Shown: in pieces, positions 8,571 to 17,820 of the stretch
Numbering within the stretch: position 1 is the stretch's first letter
How the letters are laid out: the number at the start of each line of letters is the position of its first letter
NCBI GenBank assembly: GCA_963844845.1
Contig: CAWJPW010000001.1
Coordinates: 470,218-534,217, forward strand
Direction: 5' to 3'
Source of the DNA: CAWJPW01 sp963844845
Lineage (GTDB): Bacteria > Acidobacteriota > Thermoanaerobaculia > Thermoanaerobaculales > Sulfomarinibacteraceae
DNA length: 64,000 nucleotides
Position numbers and translations under genes: made by a program
The notes under the pieces: model-generated
Told to the model about the DNA's origin: nothing
What the model saw: only the letters and a program-made list of their open reading frames with translations
Databases searched by the model: none

Positions 8571-11006
8571 GAGCGCCAGCACGAGCGAGCCGGCCACGTA
8601 CAGCCAGGCGATGACCACCACGATGCGCCACCCATGCGGCCTGATCGAAGCGTCCGCGCGCCGGGCACGACGCAGCACCAGGGCGCCCGCCAGGGCGGTG
8701 GCCAGCACCACGCCCACCCGGGCCAGGGTCTGCAGGTCGATGCCGGAGACCGCCGCCGCGCCGACGCCCAGGCCCGGCTCGGCCATCAGTCGGATGTGAG
8801 CCAGGGCTCCCACATGCCCCAGCTGATAGGCGAGCAGGGGCCCCCACCCGAGGACCGCCAGGCCCAGCGCGGTCTGGGCCACCGCCGGCGAGTCGCTGTC
8901 GCTACGCCCGTGCAGGAGCCAGGGCAGGCCGCGGGACAGCAGCGCCGCCAGCACGAGCCCGCCGAGGCCCGCGAGGCCGAGCCAAAGCGGGCGTCCGAGA
9001 GAGGGACTCTTCTCGGCGGCGACGAAGAGCGGCGCCAGGACGAAGACGCTGAGGGCGAACGGCACCACGTAGGCGTCTGCCGTCGCCAGACCCGCGACGC
9101 CACCGAGGGGCGCCCGCAGGTACAGCGTCGTGGCGCCGTGCGGACAGGTGCGAAGGCAGTCGAGACAGAGCTTGCAGTTGTGCGACTGGGAGGCGAGCTG
9201 GGGGTGGTGGAAGACAGTACAACCGGGGACCGACACGGTGCCGCGGTAGCACTCGTGCGAGGTGCAGGTCGACGCGCATACCCGCCGGTGGGCGGCGAGG
9301 GTCACCGGCGCCGCCGGCGCCACCACCACCGCCAGACGACCGAGCGGGCAGACGTGGCGGCACCACACCTCGCGTCGGAACACCAGGCAGAACCCTACCG
9401 AGGCCGCCAGCAGCCCGAGCAACAGGAGCGCCGACGCGGCCGGGCGCTGGAGCATTCCGCCCGCCCTCTCGACCCACAGAATGAAGAGCAGGCCGGCGGC
9501 GCCGAGCCAGACACCCCTGCTCTTGAGCCACGCCGGCAGGGGGCGACCGAGACAGCCCAGACGCTGCGCCAGTCGCCCGGCGGTGGAGAGCGGACAGACC
9601 GTGCACCACAGCGGCCCGGCGACGAGGAAGAGCGCGAACACGGCCGGCTCCCACAGCGACCAGATCAAGCCGTTGGCGGTCCGTGCCGCGGCCGAGCCGG
9701 CGGCGGCCAGACCCAGCACGATCACGGCCAGGAAGCCGACGAGCGTAAGCCCCCGGAGCAGGGTGGGGGCCCGCGACCGCAGGACCCGGTCGAGCCCGCT
9801 GCCGGCCGGCACCCCGACCCCCACGGGCTCCTCGTCGGGGCCGATACCGGCCACGATGTGCTCCGCCCGCACCTCGGAGCCTTCGGCGCAGCGCGCTGCC
9901 AGCTCGACGATGTCCCGCAGCTCGGCGACGTTGCGGTAGCGGTAGCGGAGGGAGACCAGGACCCGCTCGGCGCTGGCGTCGAGGCGCCGCTCCCGGCCGA
10001 GGGATCCCGCCACCCGCGCAAGGAACTGCTCGGCCAGCGGCAGGATCTCACGAGCGCGCTCCCGCAGGGGCGGCAGCTCGACCGGCTCGCCGAAGCAGTC
10101 GGCGAGCTCCGGCGTGAGCCGCTCCGGCGCGCGGCTGGTGGCGAGTAGCCGCGCCCCGGCGCCGGGCCCCGCTCTCTGCGCCTGCTCCTGGCGACGTGCC
10201 AGGAAGGCCGCGAGCTCACGCTGGACCCCCGGCGGCAACGCCTCGGCGCTGGCGAGCACCAGGCTCCCGCCGGCCGCAATCTGCAGCCCGGACGGCTCAC
10301 TCCCCTCTTCCGCCTCGGGGAGAGCGAACAGATCGGCAGCGGCGTCGCCGAGCAGGCGGCCGCAGTCCACCACCACGAAGGGCCCCCCCGCCACCTCCGA
10401 GGCGTCGTGCACCGTGCGCGCGCCGAGGAGCTTTCCGGTGCCCTCCTCACCGCAGAGGAGCACGGGGGTCCCGGCCTCCGCACGCCGCTTGAGGGCCGCG
10501 AGCAGCGCCCGGCTGCGTGCAGAAGCGGCGATCATGGTCTCGCCACCGCCTTCGTGCCGCACCAGTGCCCGCAGCGCCTCCGCCTTGCGGAAGAGCTCCC
10601 AGGCATCCGCGGTGGTGTGCTGGAGGTTCTTGGCGAGTCGCCCCATGATCTTGCGCATGAGCGACTCGCGCTCCACCAGGGCCTTGGGGAAGAGCGCCGC
10701 CGGATACTCGAGGATTCGCACCGGCGAGTGGGCGAGGACGTCGGCCGAGGTCGGCACGTTGCGGAGGATCGACACCTCGCCGAAGGTCGAGCCGGGGCCC
10801 ATCCGGCAGAGGGTGAGGTGCTGCACCCCGCGGCCCACACAAACATCCACCTCGCCGGCGAGGACGACGTAAAGGGCCCGTCCGACCTCCCCCCGCCGCA
10901 CGATCACCTCGCCCGCGGCGTACTCCACCTCGACACCGCTCTCCCGCAGGTAGCCGATGGTCGAGGCGTCAAAGCCGCTCGACTGCGATTCGTCTTCCCA
11001 AGCCAT
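8568..11006 (-). CDS. fusion: cNMP-binding (CRP-like) domain + degenerate sigma-54 AAA+ domain + NapH/NosR-type membrane polyferredoxin
   Basis: An 812-residue three-part protein. Residues 15-125 form a cyclic-nucleotide-binding domain (GEVIVRRGE, PGSTFGEVSIL), but the Arg of the usual phosphate cassette is replaced (VPTSADV). Residues 155-400 are an NtrC-type AAA+ domain: Walker A GEEGTGK at 186-192 is kept, the GAFTGA loop is absent and Walker B is eroded (GGSLVLAS). The rest holds about eight membrane segments with iron-sulfur Cys motifs: LWCTVCPLS, VWCRHVCPLGR, a CASTCTSHEC group and a full 4Fe-4S set, CKLCLDCLRTCP. This suggests a redox-linked membrane sensor or electron carrier, not a classical activator. 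The frame opens at 11066; I chose the ATG at 11006 just before the cNMP domain. Its TAG stop lies in the MITE end. Confidence 0.85.
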   Translation of the reverse strand: MAWEDESQSSGFDASTIGYLRESGVEVEYAAGEVIVRRGEVGRALYVVLAGEVDVCVGRGVQHLTLCRMGPGSTFGEVSILRNVPTSADVLAHSPVRILEYPAALFPKALVERESLMRKIMGRLAKNLQHTTADAWELFRKAEALRALVRHEGGGETMIAASARSRALLAALKRRAEAGTPVLLCGEEGTGKLLGARTVHDASEVAGGPFVVVDCGRLLGDAAADLFALPEAEEGSEPSGLQIAAGGSLVLASAEALPPGVQRELAAFLARRQEQAQRAGPGAGARLLATSRAPERLTPELADCFGEPVELPPLRERAREILPLAEQFLARVAGSLGRERRLDASAERVLVSLRYRYRNVAELRDIVELAARCAEGSEVRAEHIVAGIGPDEEPVGVGVPAGSGLDRVLRSRAPTLLRGLTLVGFLAVIVLGLAAAGSAAARTANGLIWSLWEPAVFALFLVAGPLWCTVCPLSTAGRLAQRLGCLGRPLPAWLKSRGVWLGAAGLLFILWVERAGGMLQRPAASALLLLGLLAASVGFCLVFRREVWCRHVCPLGRLAVVVAPAAPVTLAAHRRVCASTCTSHECYRGTVSVPGCTVFHHPQLASQSHNCKLCLDCLRTCPHGATTLYLRAPLGGVAGLATADAYVVPFALSVFVLAPLFVAAEKSPSLGRPLWLGLAGLGGLVLAALLSRGLPWLLHGRSDSDSPAVAQTALGLAVLGWGPLLAYQLGHVGALAHIRLMAEPGLGVGAAAVSGIDLQTLARVGVVLATALAGALVLRRARRADASIRPHGWRIVVVIAWLYVAGSLVLAL

Positions 11007-11174
11007 CGTCTTAACTGGTACGAGGATAACCGATTTCGGCGCTTCATCCGCGCAGGCGACCCGCAAGGATCAAGGCCTGCATCCTGCCCACGGGCCCGAT
11101 CCCCGCCCGCTGAGCACCACGGTTGCGGACCCACTCCCGTGCTAGCATGACTCGAACGACCCGGGGGAAACGAA

Positions 11175-11750
11175 GTGACCAGCTCATCCGTCATGCTCCG
11201 GTGCGGAGTCGTAGCGGTCCTGACCATGGCGGCGATGGCCGCCACCCCAGCCGACTCCGAGGAGGCGCCCGCCATGAAGATGGAGATCTCGTCCACCGCC
11301 TTCGCCGACCAGGGCAGAATCCCGCCGAAATACACCTGCGAGGGCGAGAACGTGTCGCCGCCGCTGGCATGGTCGGGGGTACCGAAGGGTACGAGGTCCC
11401 TGGTGCTCATCGTCGACGACCCGGACGCTCCGGATCCCGCCAACCCGAGGACCACGTGGGTGCACTGGGTGCTCTACGACCTCTCGCCGGAGGCCGACGG
11501 GCTGCCCGAGGGCGTCATGCCCTCGGCCCTGCCGGAAGGCACGCTCAGAGGCCTCAACGACTGGGGCCGACCCGCCTGGGGCGGCCCCTGCCCGCCGGTG
11601 GGCCGACACCGCTACTTCTTCAAGCTCTACGCTCTCGACATCCCCCTCGCCGACCTCGACGGGCCCGTCAAGGCCGACGTGGAGGAGGCCATGAAGGGCC
11701 ACGTCCTGACCGAGGCAACGCTCATGGGAACCTACCAGAAGGGCGACTGA
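11175..11750 (+). CDS. exported PEBP-family protein (YbhB/YbcL type)
   Basis: A 191-residue phosphatidylethanolamine-binding-protein homologue. A signal peptide (VVAVLTMAAMAATPADS) precedes the domain. Family signatures are IPPKYTCEGENVSPPLAW, SLVLIVDDPDAP, WVHWVLYDL and the ligand-pocket segment GPCPPVGRHRYFFKLYAL. The start is the GTG at 11175 after GGGGGAAACGAA. Bacterial members have no settled function; some influence kinase or protease signalling. A GC-rich hairpin (GCACGC-TCA-GCGTGC) follows the stop. Confidence 0.9.
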   Translation: MTSSSVMLRCGVVAVLTMAAMAATPADSEEAPAMKMEISSTAFADQGRIPPKYTCEGENVSPPLAWSGVPKGTRSLVLIVDDPDAPDPANPRTTWVHWVLYDLSPEADGLPEGVMPSALPEGTLRGLNDWGRPAWGGPCPPVGRHRYFFKLYALDIPLADLDGPVKADVEEAMKGHVLTEATLMGTYQKGD

Positions 11751-11923
11751 CCTCGAGGCACGCTCAGCGTGCGGTCCCACCGAAACTGCCAGCTGTTGGA
11801 CCCGGTTTCGTCCAGCCTCGCCCGGCGTGCCGAGGCGGCGCCGTCCCCGACCACCTCTGGTGGCCCGCTTGACCCCGGTCACACCGGCGGGAGCGCTCCC
11901 CGCGGTAGGGTGATTCGGAGCCT

Positions 11924-13402
11924 ATGAGAACGACGACACGTCCCGTCCTGACGTCGCTCCTGGTCCTCGCCGTCGTGCTCGCCGCCGCCGGTGCGGCGGC
12001 AACGGTGTACGAGGTCGGCCCCGACGCCGGCATGCTGGCGGCCATAGGCGACGTGCCGTGGGCGAGCCTGGCGCCCGGCGACCAGGTGCGCATCCACTGG
12101 CAGGACGCGCCGTACACCGAGAAGTGGGTGATCTGCCGGCGCGGCACCGCTGCGGCGCCCATCGTGGTCAGCGGCGTGCCGGGTCCCCAGGGCCAGCTGC
12201 CGGTCATCGACGGCCGCGGCGCCGCCACGCCCGCCGGGCTCAGCTTCTGGAATGAGGCGCGCGGCGTCGTCAAGATCGGCGGCGCCAACGTGCCCGCCGA
12301 CACCCTGCCCGGCTACCTGGTCATCGAGAACCTGGACATCCGCTCGGGCCGCCCGCCCTTCACCTTCACCGACGCCTCCGGCGCCACCCAGACCTACGCC
12401 GCGAACGCCGCCGCTCTCTACGTGGAGAAGGCCGAGCACATGGTGATCCGTAACTGCGAGCTGCGGGACTCGGGCAACGGGCTGTTCATCGGCGCCTTCG
12501 ACGGCGACACGCAGGAGATCCTGGTGGAGCGCTGCTTCATCCACGACAACGGTATCGAGGGCAGCTACTACGAGCACAACACCTACACCGCGGCGATCCA
12601 TCTCACCTACCAGCTCAACCACTTCGGACCGCTGCGTGCGGGCTGCGGCGGCAATAACCTCAAGGACCGCTCGGCGGGACTGGTAGTGCGCTACAACTGG
12701 ATCGAGGGCGGCAACCGCCAGCTCGACCTGGTGGACGCCGAGGACAGCCAGGTGCTGGTCAACAACCCCGACTACCACACGACCTTCGTGTACGGCAACG
12801 TGCTCATCGAGCCCGACGGCGACGGTAACAGCCAGATCGTCCACTACGGCGGCGACAGCGGAGCCGTCGCCGACTACCGCAAGGGCACGCTGCACTTCTT
12901 CCACAACACGGTGGTCTCCACCCGCGCTGGCAACACAACGCTGCTGCGGCTCTCCACCGACGACGAGACCGCCGACGTGCGCGACAACGTCATCTACACC
13001 AGCGCCGGCCCCGGCTTCCTCGCCCTGCTCGGCGAGAGCGGCACCCTCGAGCTACGCGGCAACTGGCTGCGGGCGGGGTGGGTGACCACCCACGACGGCT
13101 CCTTCACCGGCACGCTGGTCGATGCCGGCGGGAACCTCGTGGGCAGCGACCCCGGCTTCGCCGACGGCGCTGGCCAGGACTACTCGCCGGCGCAGGGGAG
13201 CGTGTGCGTCGACGCGGGAGGACCTCTCGCCGCCGCAGCTCTGCCCAAGCACGTGCCCTCGTGGCAGTATGTCCGCCACCAGCGCGCCAGCGCCCGCCCC
13301 GACGACGGCGCCCGCGACCTCGGCGCTTTCGAGTCAGGGCTGCTGTTCGCGGACGGCTTCGAGTCGAGCGGCTCTGTCCTGTGGAGCGCCGTCGCACCGT
13401 GA
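11924..13402 (+). CDS. secreted right-handed beta-helix protein
   Basis: A 492-residue exported protein with an N-terminal signal peptide (LLVLAVVLAAAGAAATVYE) and parallel beta-helix repeats. Repeats such as LVIENLDIRSG, MVIRNCELRDSGNGLFIGAF, ILVERCFIHDNGIEGSYY and LVVRYNWIEGGN resemble polysaccharide-lyase and NosD-like folds. The C-terminus ends in LFADGFESSGSVLWS, a short tail seen on many exported proteins and possibly a sorting signal (inference). Substrate unknown; no catalytic residues of a specific lyase family are recognisable. Confidence 0.8.
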   Translation: MRTTTRPVLTSLLVLAVVLAAAGAAATVYEVGPDAGMLAAIGDVPWASLAPGDQVRIHWQDAPYTEKWVICRRGTAAAPIVVSGVPGPQGQLPVIDGRGAATPAGLSFWNEARGVVKIGGANVPADTLPGYLVIENLDIRSGRPPFTFTDASGATQTYAANAAALYVEKAEHMVIRNCELRDSGNGLFIGAFDGDTQEILVERCFIHDNGIEGSYYEHNTYTAAIHLTYQLNHFGPLRAGCGGNNLKDRSAGLVVRYNWIEGGNRQLDLVDAEDSQVLVNNPDYHTTFVYGNVLIEPDGDGNSQIVHYGGDSGAVADYRKGTLHFFHNTVVSTRAGNTTLLRLSTDDETADVRDNVIYTSAGPGFLALLGESGTLELRGNWLRAGWVTTHDGSFTGTLVDAGGNLVGSDPGFADGAGQDYSPAQGSVCVDAGGPLAAAALPKHVPSWQYVRHQRASARPDDGARDLGAFESGLLFADGFESSGSVLWSAVAP

Positions 13403-13465
13403 GAGGCTGCGCCGGCCCGCCGGCGAGCCTGAGCCCGCCCGGGGCGAACGCCGGGCCGCCGCGCC

Positions 13466-15898
13466 GTGGGGAGTACCATTCCAGCCGTGACCGAACGACG
13501 CTTCTCGCACAGCTCCTCGCCCGATGCGAACCCCACCCTGCGAAGCCTGTCGCTGAGCGCCCTGGGCCGGCGTCGGCGCCGGCTGGTGTTGGCGGCTGGG
13601 GCCGCGGGCATTGGGCTGCTCGCTGCCGCCCTCGCGGTCCTGGTACCCACCTGGCGGATGGTCGCCCGCTTCGACGCCCAGGCCTTCAGCCAGCCCAGCC
13701 GGCTCTACGCCCGAGCCCCCGAGCTCGCCAAGGGGCACGCGCTCGACCTGTCGGCTCTGCGCCGGACCCTGACCGAGCAAGGCTACCACCAGGCAGCCGG
13801 GAGCATGCAGGTCACCGTGGGCCGGTGGCGCGTCGCCGGCGACACGCTCACCGTCCATCTCCGGAGCGCCCCCTCCCCCGCCGGCATCCTCCCCCCCTCG
13901 GTGCTGACCGTGCGTGTCCGGAGCGGGCACATCGCCTCGCTGCGCCGCGACGGACGCGAGGTGGGCCGGGCCCGCCTCACCCCTCCCCTGCTCGCCTCCT
14001 ACTACGGCCCCGACCTCATCGAGCGCCGCCCGGCGAGGCTCGGCGAGCTTCCCCCTTACGTGGCGGCGGCGGTGCTGGCCGCGGAGGATAACGGGTTCTA
14101 CCGCCACGGCGGCCTCTCCATCACAGCCATCCTGCGCGCCGCATGGGTCGATCTCGCCCACGGCGAGATGGCCCAGGGCGGCAGCACCCTCACCCAGCAG
14201 CTGGTCAAGAACCTCTACCTGAGCCAACGGCGAACCCTCTGGCGCAAGCTGCGCGAGGCGGTGCTGGCGGTGGTGCTCGAGGCCCGCGCCAGCAAGGACG
14301 AGATCCTCACCGCCTACCTCAACGAGGTCTACCTGGGCGCCTCGGATCACGTGAACCTGGTGGGTCTGGGCGCCGGCGCACGCGCCTTCTTCGGCACCGA
14401 CGCGGAGCACCTCGACCTCGCTCAGGCCGCCACCCTCGCGGGGATGATCGCCGCCCCCGGGCGCTACTCACCCCTCGCGCACCCTGAGGCGGCCCGCGCC
14501 CGGCGCGACCGGGTGCTCCGGCGTCTAGGCGAGCTGCAGTGGGTCGACGGAGGTAAGGTCGAAGCCGCCTTGGCGGCGCCCCTCGCGACCGCCGCCGATC
14601 CGCCGGTGCTGCGGCGGGCGCCGTACTTCGCCGATGCGGCCCGGCGGGAGGCCGCCGCACGCTACGGCCTCTCAGACCTCGCCGATGCCGGCTACACCCT
14701 CCTCGCCACCCTCGATCTCGACGACCAGCGCGCCGCCGAGGAGGCGGTGGCGAAGGGGCTCGCCGACATCGAGGCCCGCCGCAAGCAGGCCCCATCCCGG
14801 TCCCTGCAGGCCGCCCTGGTCTCGCTGGCGCCGGCGGACGGCGCGATCCTCGCCTGGGTCGGCGGGCGGGACTGGGCGGCGAGCCAGTTCGACCGCGCCG
14901 CTGATGCCGCCCGCCAGGCGGGCAGCGCCTTCAAACCGGTGGTCTACGCCGCGGCCTTCGCCGACGGCGTCCTCGCCCCGGCCAGCCTGGTGGACGACAC
15001 GCCGCTGACCCTCGAGGAGGGCGGCGAGAGCTGGTCGCCGAGCAACGACGACGGCGCCTTTCGTGGCGCGATCTCGGTGCGCGAGGCGCTGGCCGACAGC
15101 CGCAACCTCCCTGCCGTGCGCGTCGCCCTGGCCGAGGGCCTCGACGGGGTCGTGCGGACTGCCCAGGCGATGGGCATCAGCAGCCCGTTGGCGCCGGTGC
15201 CGTCCCTGGCCCTGGGCGCCTGCGACGTCACTCCGGTGGCTTTGGCCACCGTGTACGCCACGCTCGCCGCCGGCGGGCTCCGGCCGCCCGTACACGGCCT
15301 CGGGGCGGTTCTCGATCCGGCCGGACAGCTGCTCACTGCACCGCCGCTGCCACCGCCGGACCGGGCCCTCGACCCGGCGGTGGCCGGGCTGGTGACCTCG
15401 GTGCTCCAGGACACGCTCGACGAAGGAACCGGAGCCGCCGTCCGCCGGCTCGGCCTCAGCGACCCCCTGGCCGGTAAGACCGGCACCAGCAATGGTGGGC
15501 GCGACACCTGGTTCTGTGGCTACAGCCCCGACCGCGCCACCGCGGTGTGGGTGGGGTACGACGACAACACGCCGACCCACCTTTCAGGGGCCCGCGCCGC
15601 GTTGCCTGTATGGACCCGCTTCATCCTGGCGGTACGGCCGACGGGAGGCTATCCGAGCTTCCGCGAGCCGGCTGGAGTGGTCCACGCCCTGGTCGACCCG
15701 GCGTCCGGCGAGCTCGCCACCAGCCGCTGCCCGGAGACCCGCGACGAGGTCTTCCTCGCCGGCCACGCTCCCACAGCCCTCTGCCATCTCCACAGCGGCT
15801 TCTGGGCCCACCCGGTGGAGCAACCGGAAGGCGCGCCCCAGCCCAAGCGCCCCGGCCGCCTCCGCCGCCTCCTGCAGAAGATCTTCGGCAAACGATAG
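13466..15898 (+). CDS. class A penicillin-binding protein (PBP1-type transglycosylase/transpeptidase)
   Basis: Bifunctional peptidoglycan synthase of 810 residues. A basic cytoplasmic tail and one membrane anchor (LVLAAGAAGIGLLAAALAVL) precede a UvrB-domain-2-like segment. The GT51 transglycosylase shows AAEDNGFYRHGG, GGSTLTQQLVKN and LNEVYLG; the transpeptidase has the nucleophile SAFK (QAGSAFKPVVY), DSRNLPAV as the SxN-type motif and KTGTSNGGRDTWFCGY. The architecture is closest to PBP1B. The start is GTG 13466 or GTG 13487, both plausible; I list the longer. Confidence 0.93.
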   Translation: MGSTIPAVTERRFSHSSSPDANPTLRSLSLSALGRRRRRLVLAAGAAGIGLLAAALAVLVPTWRMVARFDAQAFSQPSRLYARAPELAKGHALDLSALRRTLTEQGYHQAAGSMQVTVGRWRVAGDTLTVHLRSAPSPAGILPPSVLTVRVRSGHIASLRRDGREVGRARLTPPLLASYYGPDLIERRPARLGELPPYVAAAVLAAEDNGFYRHGGLSITAILRAAWVDLAHGEMAQGGSTLTQQLVKNLYLSQRRTLWRKLREAVLAVVLEARASKDEILTAYLNEVYLGASDHVNLVGLGAGARAFFGTDAEHLDLAQAATLAGMIAAPGRYSPLAHPEAARARRDRVLRRLGELQWVDGGKVEAALAAPLATAADPPVLRRAPYFADAARREAAARYGLSDLADAGYTLLATLDLDDQRAAEEAVAKGLADIEARRKQAPSRSLQAALVSLAPADGAILAWVGGRDWAASQFDRAADAARQAGSAFKPVVYAAAFADGVLAPASLVDDTPLTLEEGGESWSPSNDDGAFRGAISVREALADSRNLPAVRVALAEGLDGVVRTAQAMGISSPLAPVPSLALGACDVTPVALATVYATLAAGGLRPPVHGLGAVLDPAGQLLTAPPLPPPDRALDPAVAGLVTSVLQDTLDEGTGAAVRRLGLSDPLAGKTGTSNGGRDTWFCGYSPDRATAVWVGYDDNTPTHLSGARAALPVWTRFILAVRPTGGYPSFREPAGVVHALVDPASGELATSRCPETRDEVFLAGHAPTALCHLHSGFWAHPVEQPEGAPQPKRPGRLRRLLQKIFGKR

Positions 15899-16011
15899 AG
15901 CCCACGGGTGTCGCCGGGCTCGGAGTCCGGATGGACGGCCGAACGAGCAGAGGGACTCCGCTGATGAGCGGCCGCGATTCGGGAGGGAAGCTCCAACTCT
16001 TCTTTCCCCGC

Positions 16012-16056
16012 CCCTTGGAGAGCGTGCTCAGCGTCACTGAGCACGCTCTCCAAGGG
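16012..16056. terminator. 20-bp perfect hairpin between convergent genes
   Basis: Two perfectly complementary 20-nt arms (16012-16031 and 16037-16056) around a 5-nt CGTCA loop. It lies between the converging PBP gene and hpd. No T-tract follows on either strand, so termination would be bidirectional but non-canonical; a repeat or protein-binding site is also possible. Confidence 0.5.
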
Positions 16057-16188
16057 TGGTCGGGTGGGGGGCGGCGGGGCGGGACCTCACAGCGATGATC
16101 GCGTGGTCGGAGGGCCCTGAGGGGCTCACTGGAGCCCCATGGCCGTGGGGGTGCCGGCGCGGCGCCAGCCGCGTCGGTGGCGAGTGAA

Positions 16189-16222
16189 GGCTCCTGGGAC
16201 ACGCGGGCGTGTCCCAGGAGCC
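16189..16222. terminator. 16-bp perfect hairpin upstream of the hpd 3' end
   Basis: Arms GGCTCCTGGGACACGC and GCGTGTCCCAGGAGCC separated by two bases. It stands 64 bp beyond the hpd stop on the minus strand and is the second strong palindrome in the 15899-16285 gap. No T-tract. The rest of that gap holds a weaker hairpin near 16122-16139 and no gene. Confidence 0.45.
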
Positions 16223-16285
16223 GAGCCCGCCGCCGTGGCCGCGCAGCGGCCGGCGCCCGCACCGGAGTACCCGAGGCGCGGCGGG

Positions 16286-17470
16286 CTAATCGAGGTTGCC
16301 GCGGCGCTCCTGCTCGACCTCGAGGGCCTCGAAGAGAGCCTTGAAGTTACCCTTTCCGAAGCTCTCGGAGCCGCGGCGGCAGATGATCTCGAAGAACAGG
16401 GTGGGGCGGTCCTGGAGCGGCCGCGTGAAGAGCTGGAGGAGGTAACCCTGGTCGTCGCGGTCCACCAGGATCCCCAGCTCCTTGATGCGGCGGCGGTCCT
16501 CCTCGATGGCGCCGACACGGTCCCAGACGATGTCGTAGTAGGCCGCGGGGATGTCGAGGAAGTCGACGCCCCGCCGGCGCAGCTCGGCGACGCTGGTGAG
16601 CTCGTCGTCGGTGCGCAGGGCGACGTGCTGGACCCCGGGGGTGTCGTCATGCCAGTCGAGGTACTCCTGGATCTGGCTGCGCTTTCGCCCCTGGGCCGGC
16701 TCGTTGATGGGGAACTTGATGAGCTTGTTGCCGGACGCCATCACCTTCGACATGAGGGCCGAGTACTCGGTGGAGATGTCCTTGTCGTCAAAGTGCTTGA
16801 ACAGCGAGAATTCGAGCACCTCCTGATACCAGCGCACCCAGTGATCCATCGTGCCGAGCCCGACGTTTCCCACCACGTGATCGACGAAGCGCAGGCCGCA
16901 TGGACGGGAGCGGTTGTAGTCGTTGAGCGCGAAGCTCTTCATCGCGACGAACCTCGGCATGAACCGGCCGCCTCGCCGGAGCTCGTCAATGGCGTAGGCG
17001 CCGTGGCGCGACACGAAGCTGTGCACCGTCTCGCCGTAGGTGCGGATGCCCGCGCGCACCACCGTGCCGTGCTCGTCGCTGGACTCCTCGGGCTCGTAGG
17101 CCGGTTCGGCGCCGTTCGCCACGGCCCGGCGGAAGGCCGCCTCGGCGTCGGCCACGGTGAAGGCCACGTCCTTGACGCCGTCGCCGAACAGCTCCACGTG
17201 ATGCTGCGCCGGGTGATCCTGGCTGAGGCCGGTGGTAAGGAGAAAGCGGATGTTCCCCTGGGTGAGGAGGTACGAGGCCTCCTTCCGGTTCCCGGTGGTG
17301 AGGTCGTCGTACTGCGATACGTCGAAACCGAAGCACGACGCGTAGAAGTACGCCGCCTGCTTGGCGTTGCCGACGAAGAACCGGACATGGTCGACGTCGA
17401 CGAGCTCCAAGGGGTCGGTCCCCGTGCGGGGCTTCGCCGGGGTGGTCGATGGAGCGATGGTCGAGCTCAT
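16286..17470 (-). CDS. hpd: 4-hydroxyphenylpyruvate dioxygenase
   Basis: Non-heme iron enzyme turning 4-hydroxyphenylpyruvate into homogentisate in tyrosine/phenylalanine breakdown. At 394 residues it contains two VOC domains. The iron ligands are visible as VDHVVGNV (first His), GVQHVALRT (second His) and LFFEIICR (Glu). The C-terminal GKGNFKALFEALE helix that closes the active site is intact. The ATG at 17470 follows AGGAGGAG; an upstream extension to 17527 has no support. It works downstream of phenylalanine hydroxylase, also in the window (32546-33358), though the two are not linked in an operon. Confidence 0.96.
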   Translation of the reverse strand: MSSTIAPSTTPAKPRTGTDPLELVDVDHVRFFVGNAKQAAYFYASCFGFDVSQYDDLTTGNRKEASYLLTQGNIRFLLTTGLSQDHPAQHHVELFGDGVKDVAFTVADAEAAFRRAVANGAEPAYEPEESSDEHGTVVRAGIRTYGETVHSFVSRHGAYAIDELRRGGRFMPRFVAMKSFALNDYNRSRPCGLRFVDHVVGNVGLGTMDHWVRWYQEVLEFSLFKHFDDKDISTEYSALMSKVMASGNKLIKFPINEPAQGRKRSQIQEYLDWHDDTPGVQHVALRTDDELTSVAELRRRGVDFLDIPAAYYDIVWDRVGAIEEDRRRIKELGILVDRDDQGYLLQLFTRPLQDRPTLFFEIICRRGSESFGKGNFKALFEALEVEQERRGNLD

Positions 17471-17566
17471 GGGCACACTCCTCCTGCAACAAGGTCTCGG
17501 TCTTCTCAACGCGAAAGGGTCGAGCACAATTTCGCGCTCGGTAAGGAGGCCGGCGGCAAGCGGCTT

Positions 17567-17800
17567 GCCGATTCAAAGATTCAAAGATTCAAAGATTCCC
17601 TTGCCCGCCCCGGTGGGAGCAGTGGCGTGTCGAGCTACGACGATCGAGGTCCGGGTGTGCTGCGGCCACGTACCTTTGTCATCGGCCGCCGGCCATCTCG
17701 AGCGGCAGCTGTGCAGGGACTCTGGCGAACGCACTCCAAGCGTAGAGCGCTCGAATCTTCTAATCTCTGAATCTTCCAATCTTCTAATCTTTGAATCGGC
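17567..17800. repeat. AT-rich octamer tracts flanked by a 15-bp inverted repeat
   Basis: The left tract (17570-17598) is three tandem copies of GATTCAAA plus a partial one. The right tract (17753-17797) is six degenerate octamers of the GAATCTTC/TAATCTTT type. The outermost 15 bases, GCCGATTCAAAGATT and AATCTTTGAATCGGC, are perfect inverted repeats. The AT-rich blocks stand out in a GC-rich chromosome. The 350-bp gap between hpd and ackA has no gene. Confidence 0.75.
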
Positions 17801-17820
17801 CGGCGTGGGCGGGCGGGAGC

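Noticed and set aside
17570..17598. CRISPR-like tandem repeats
   Set aside because: Units are 8 bp with no spacers and no cas genes; a simple tandem repeat.
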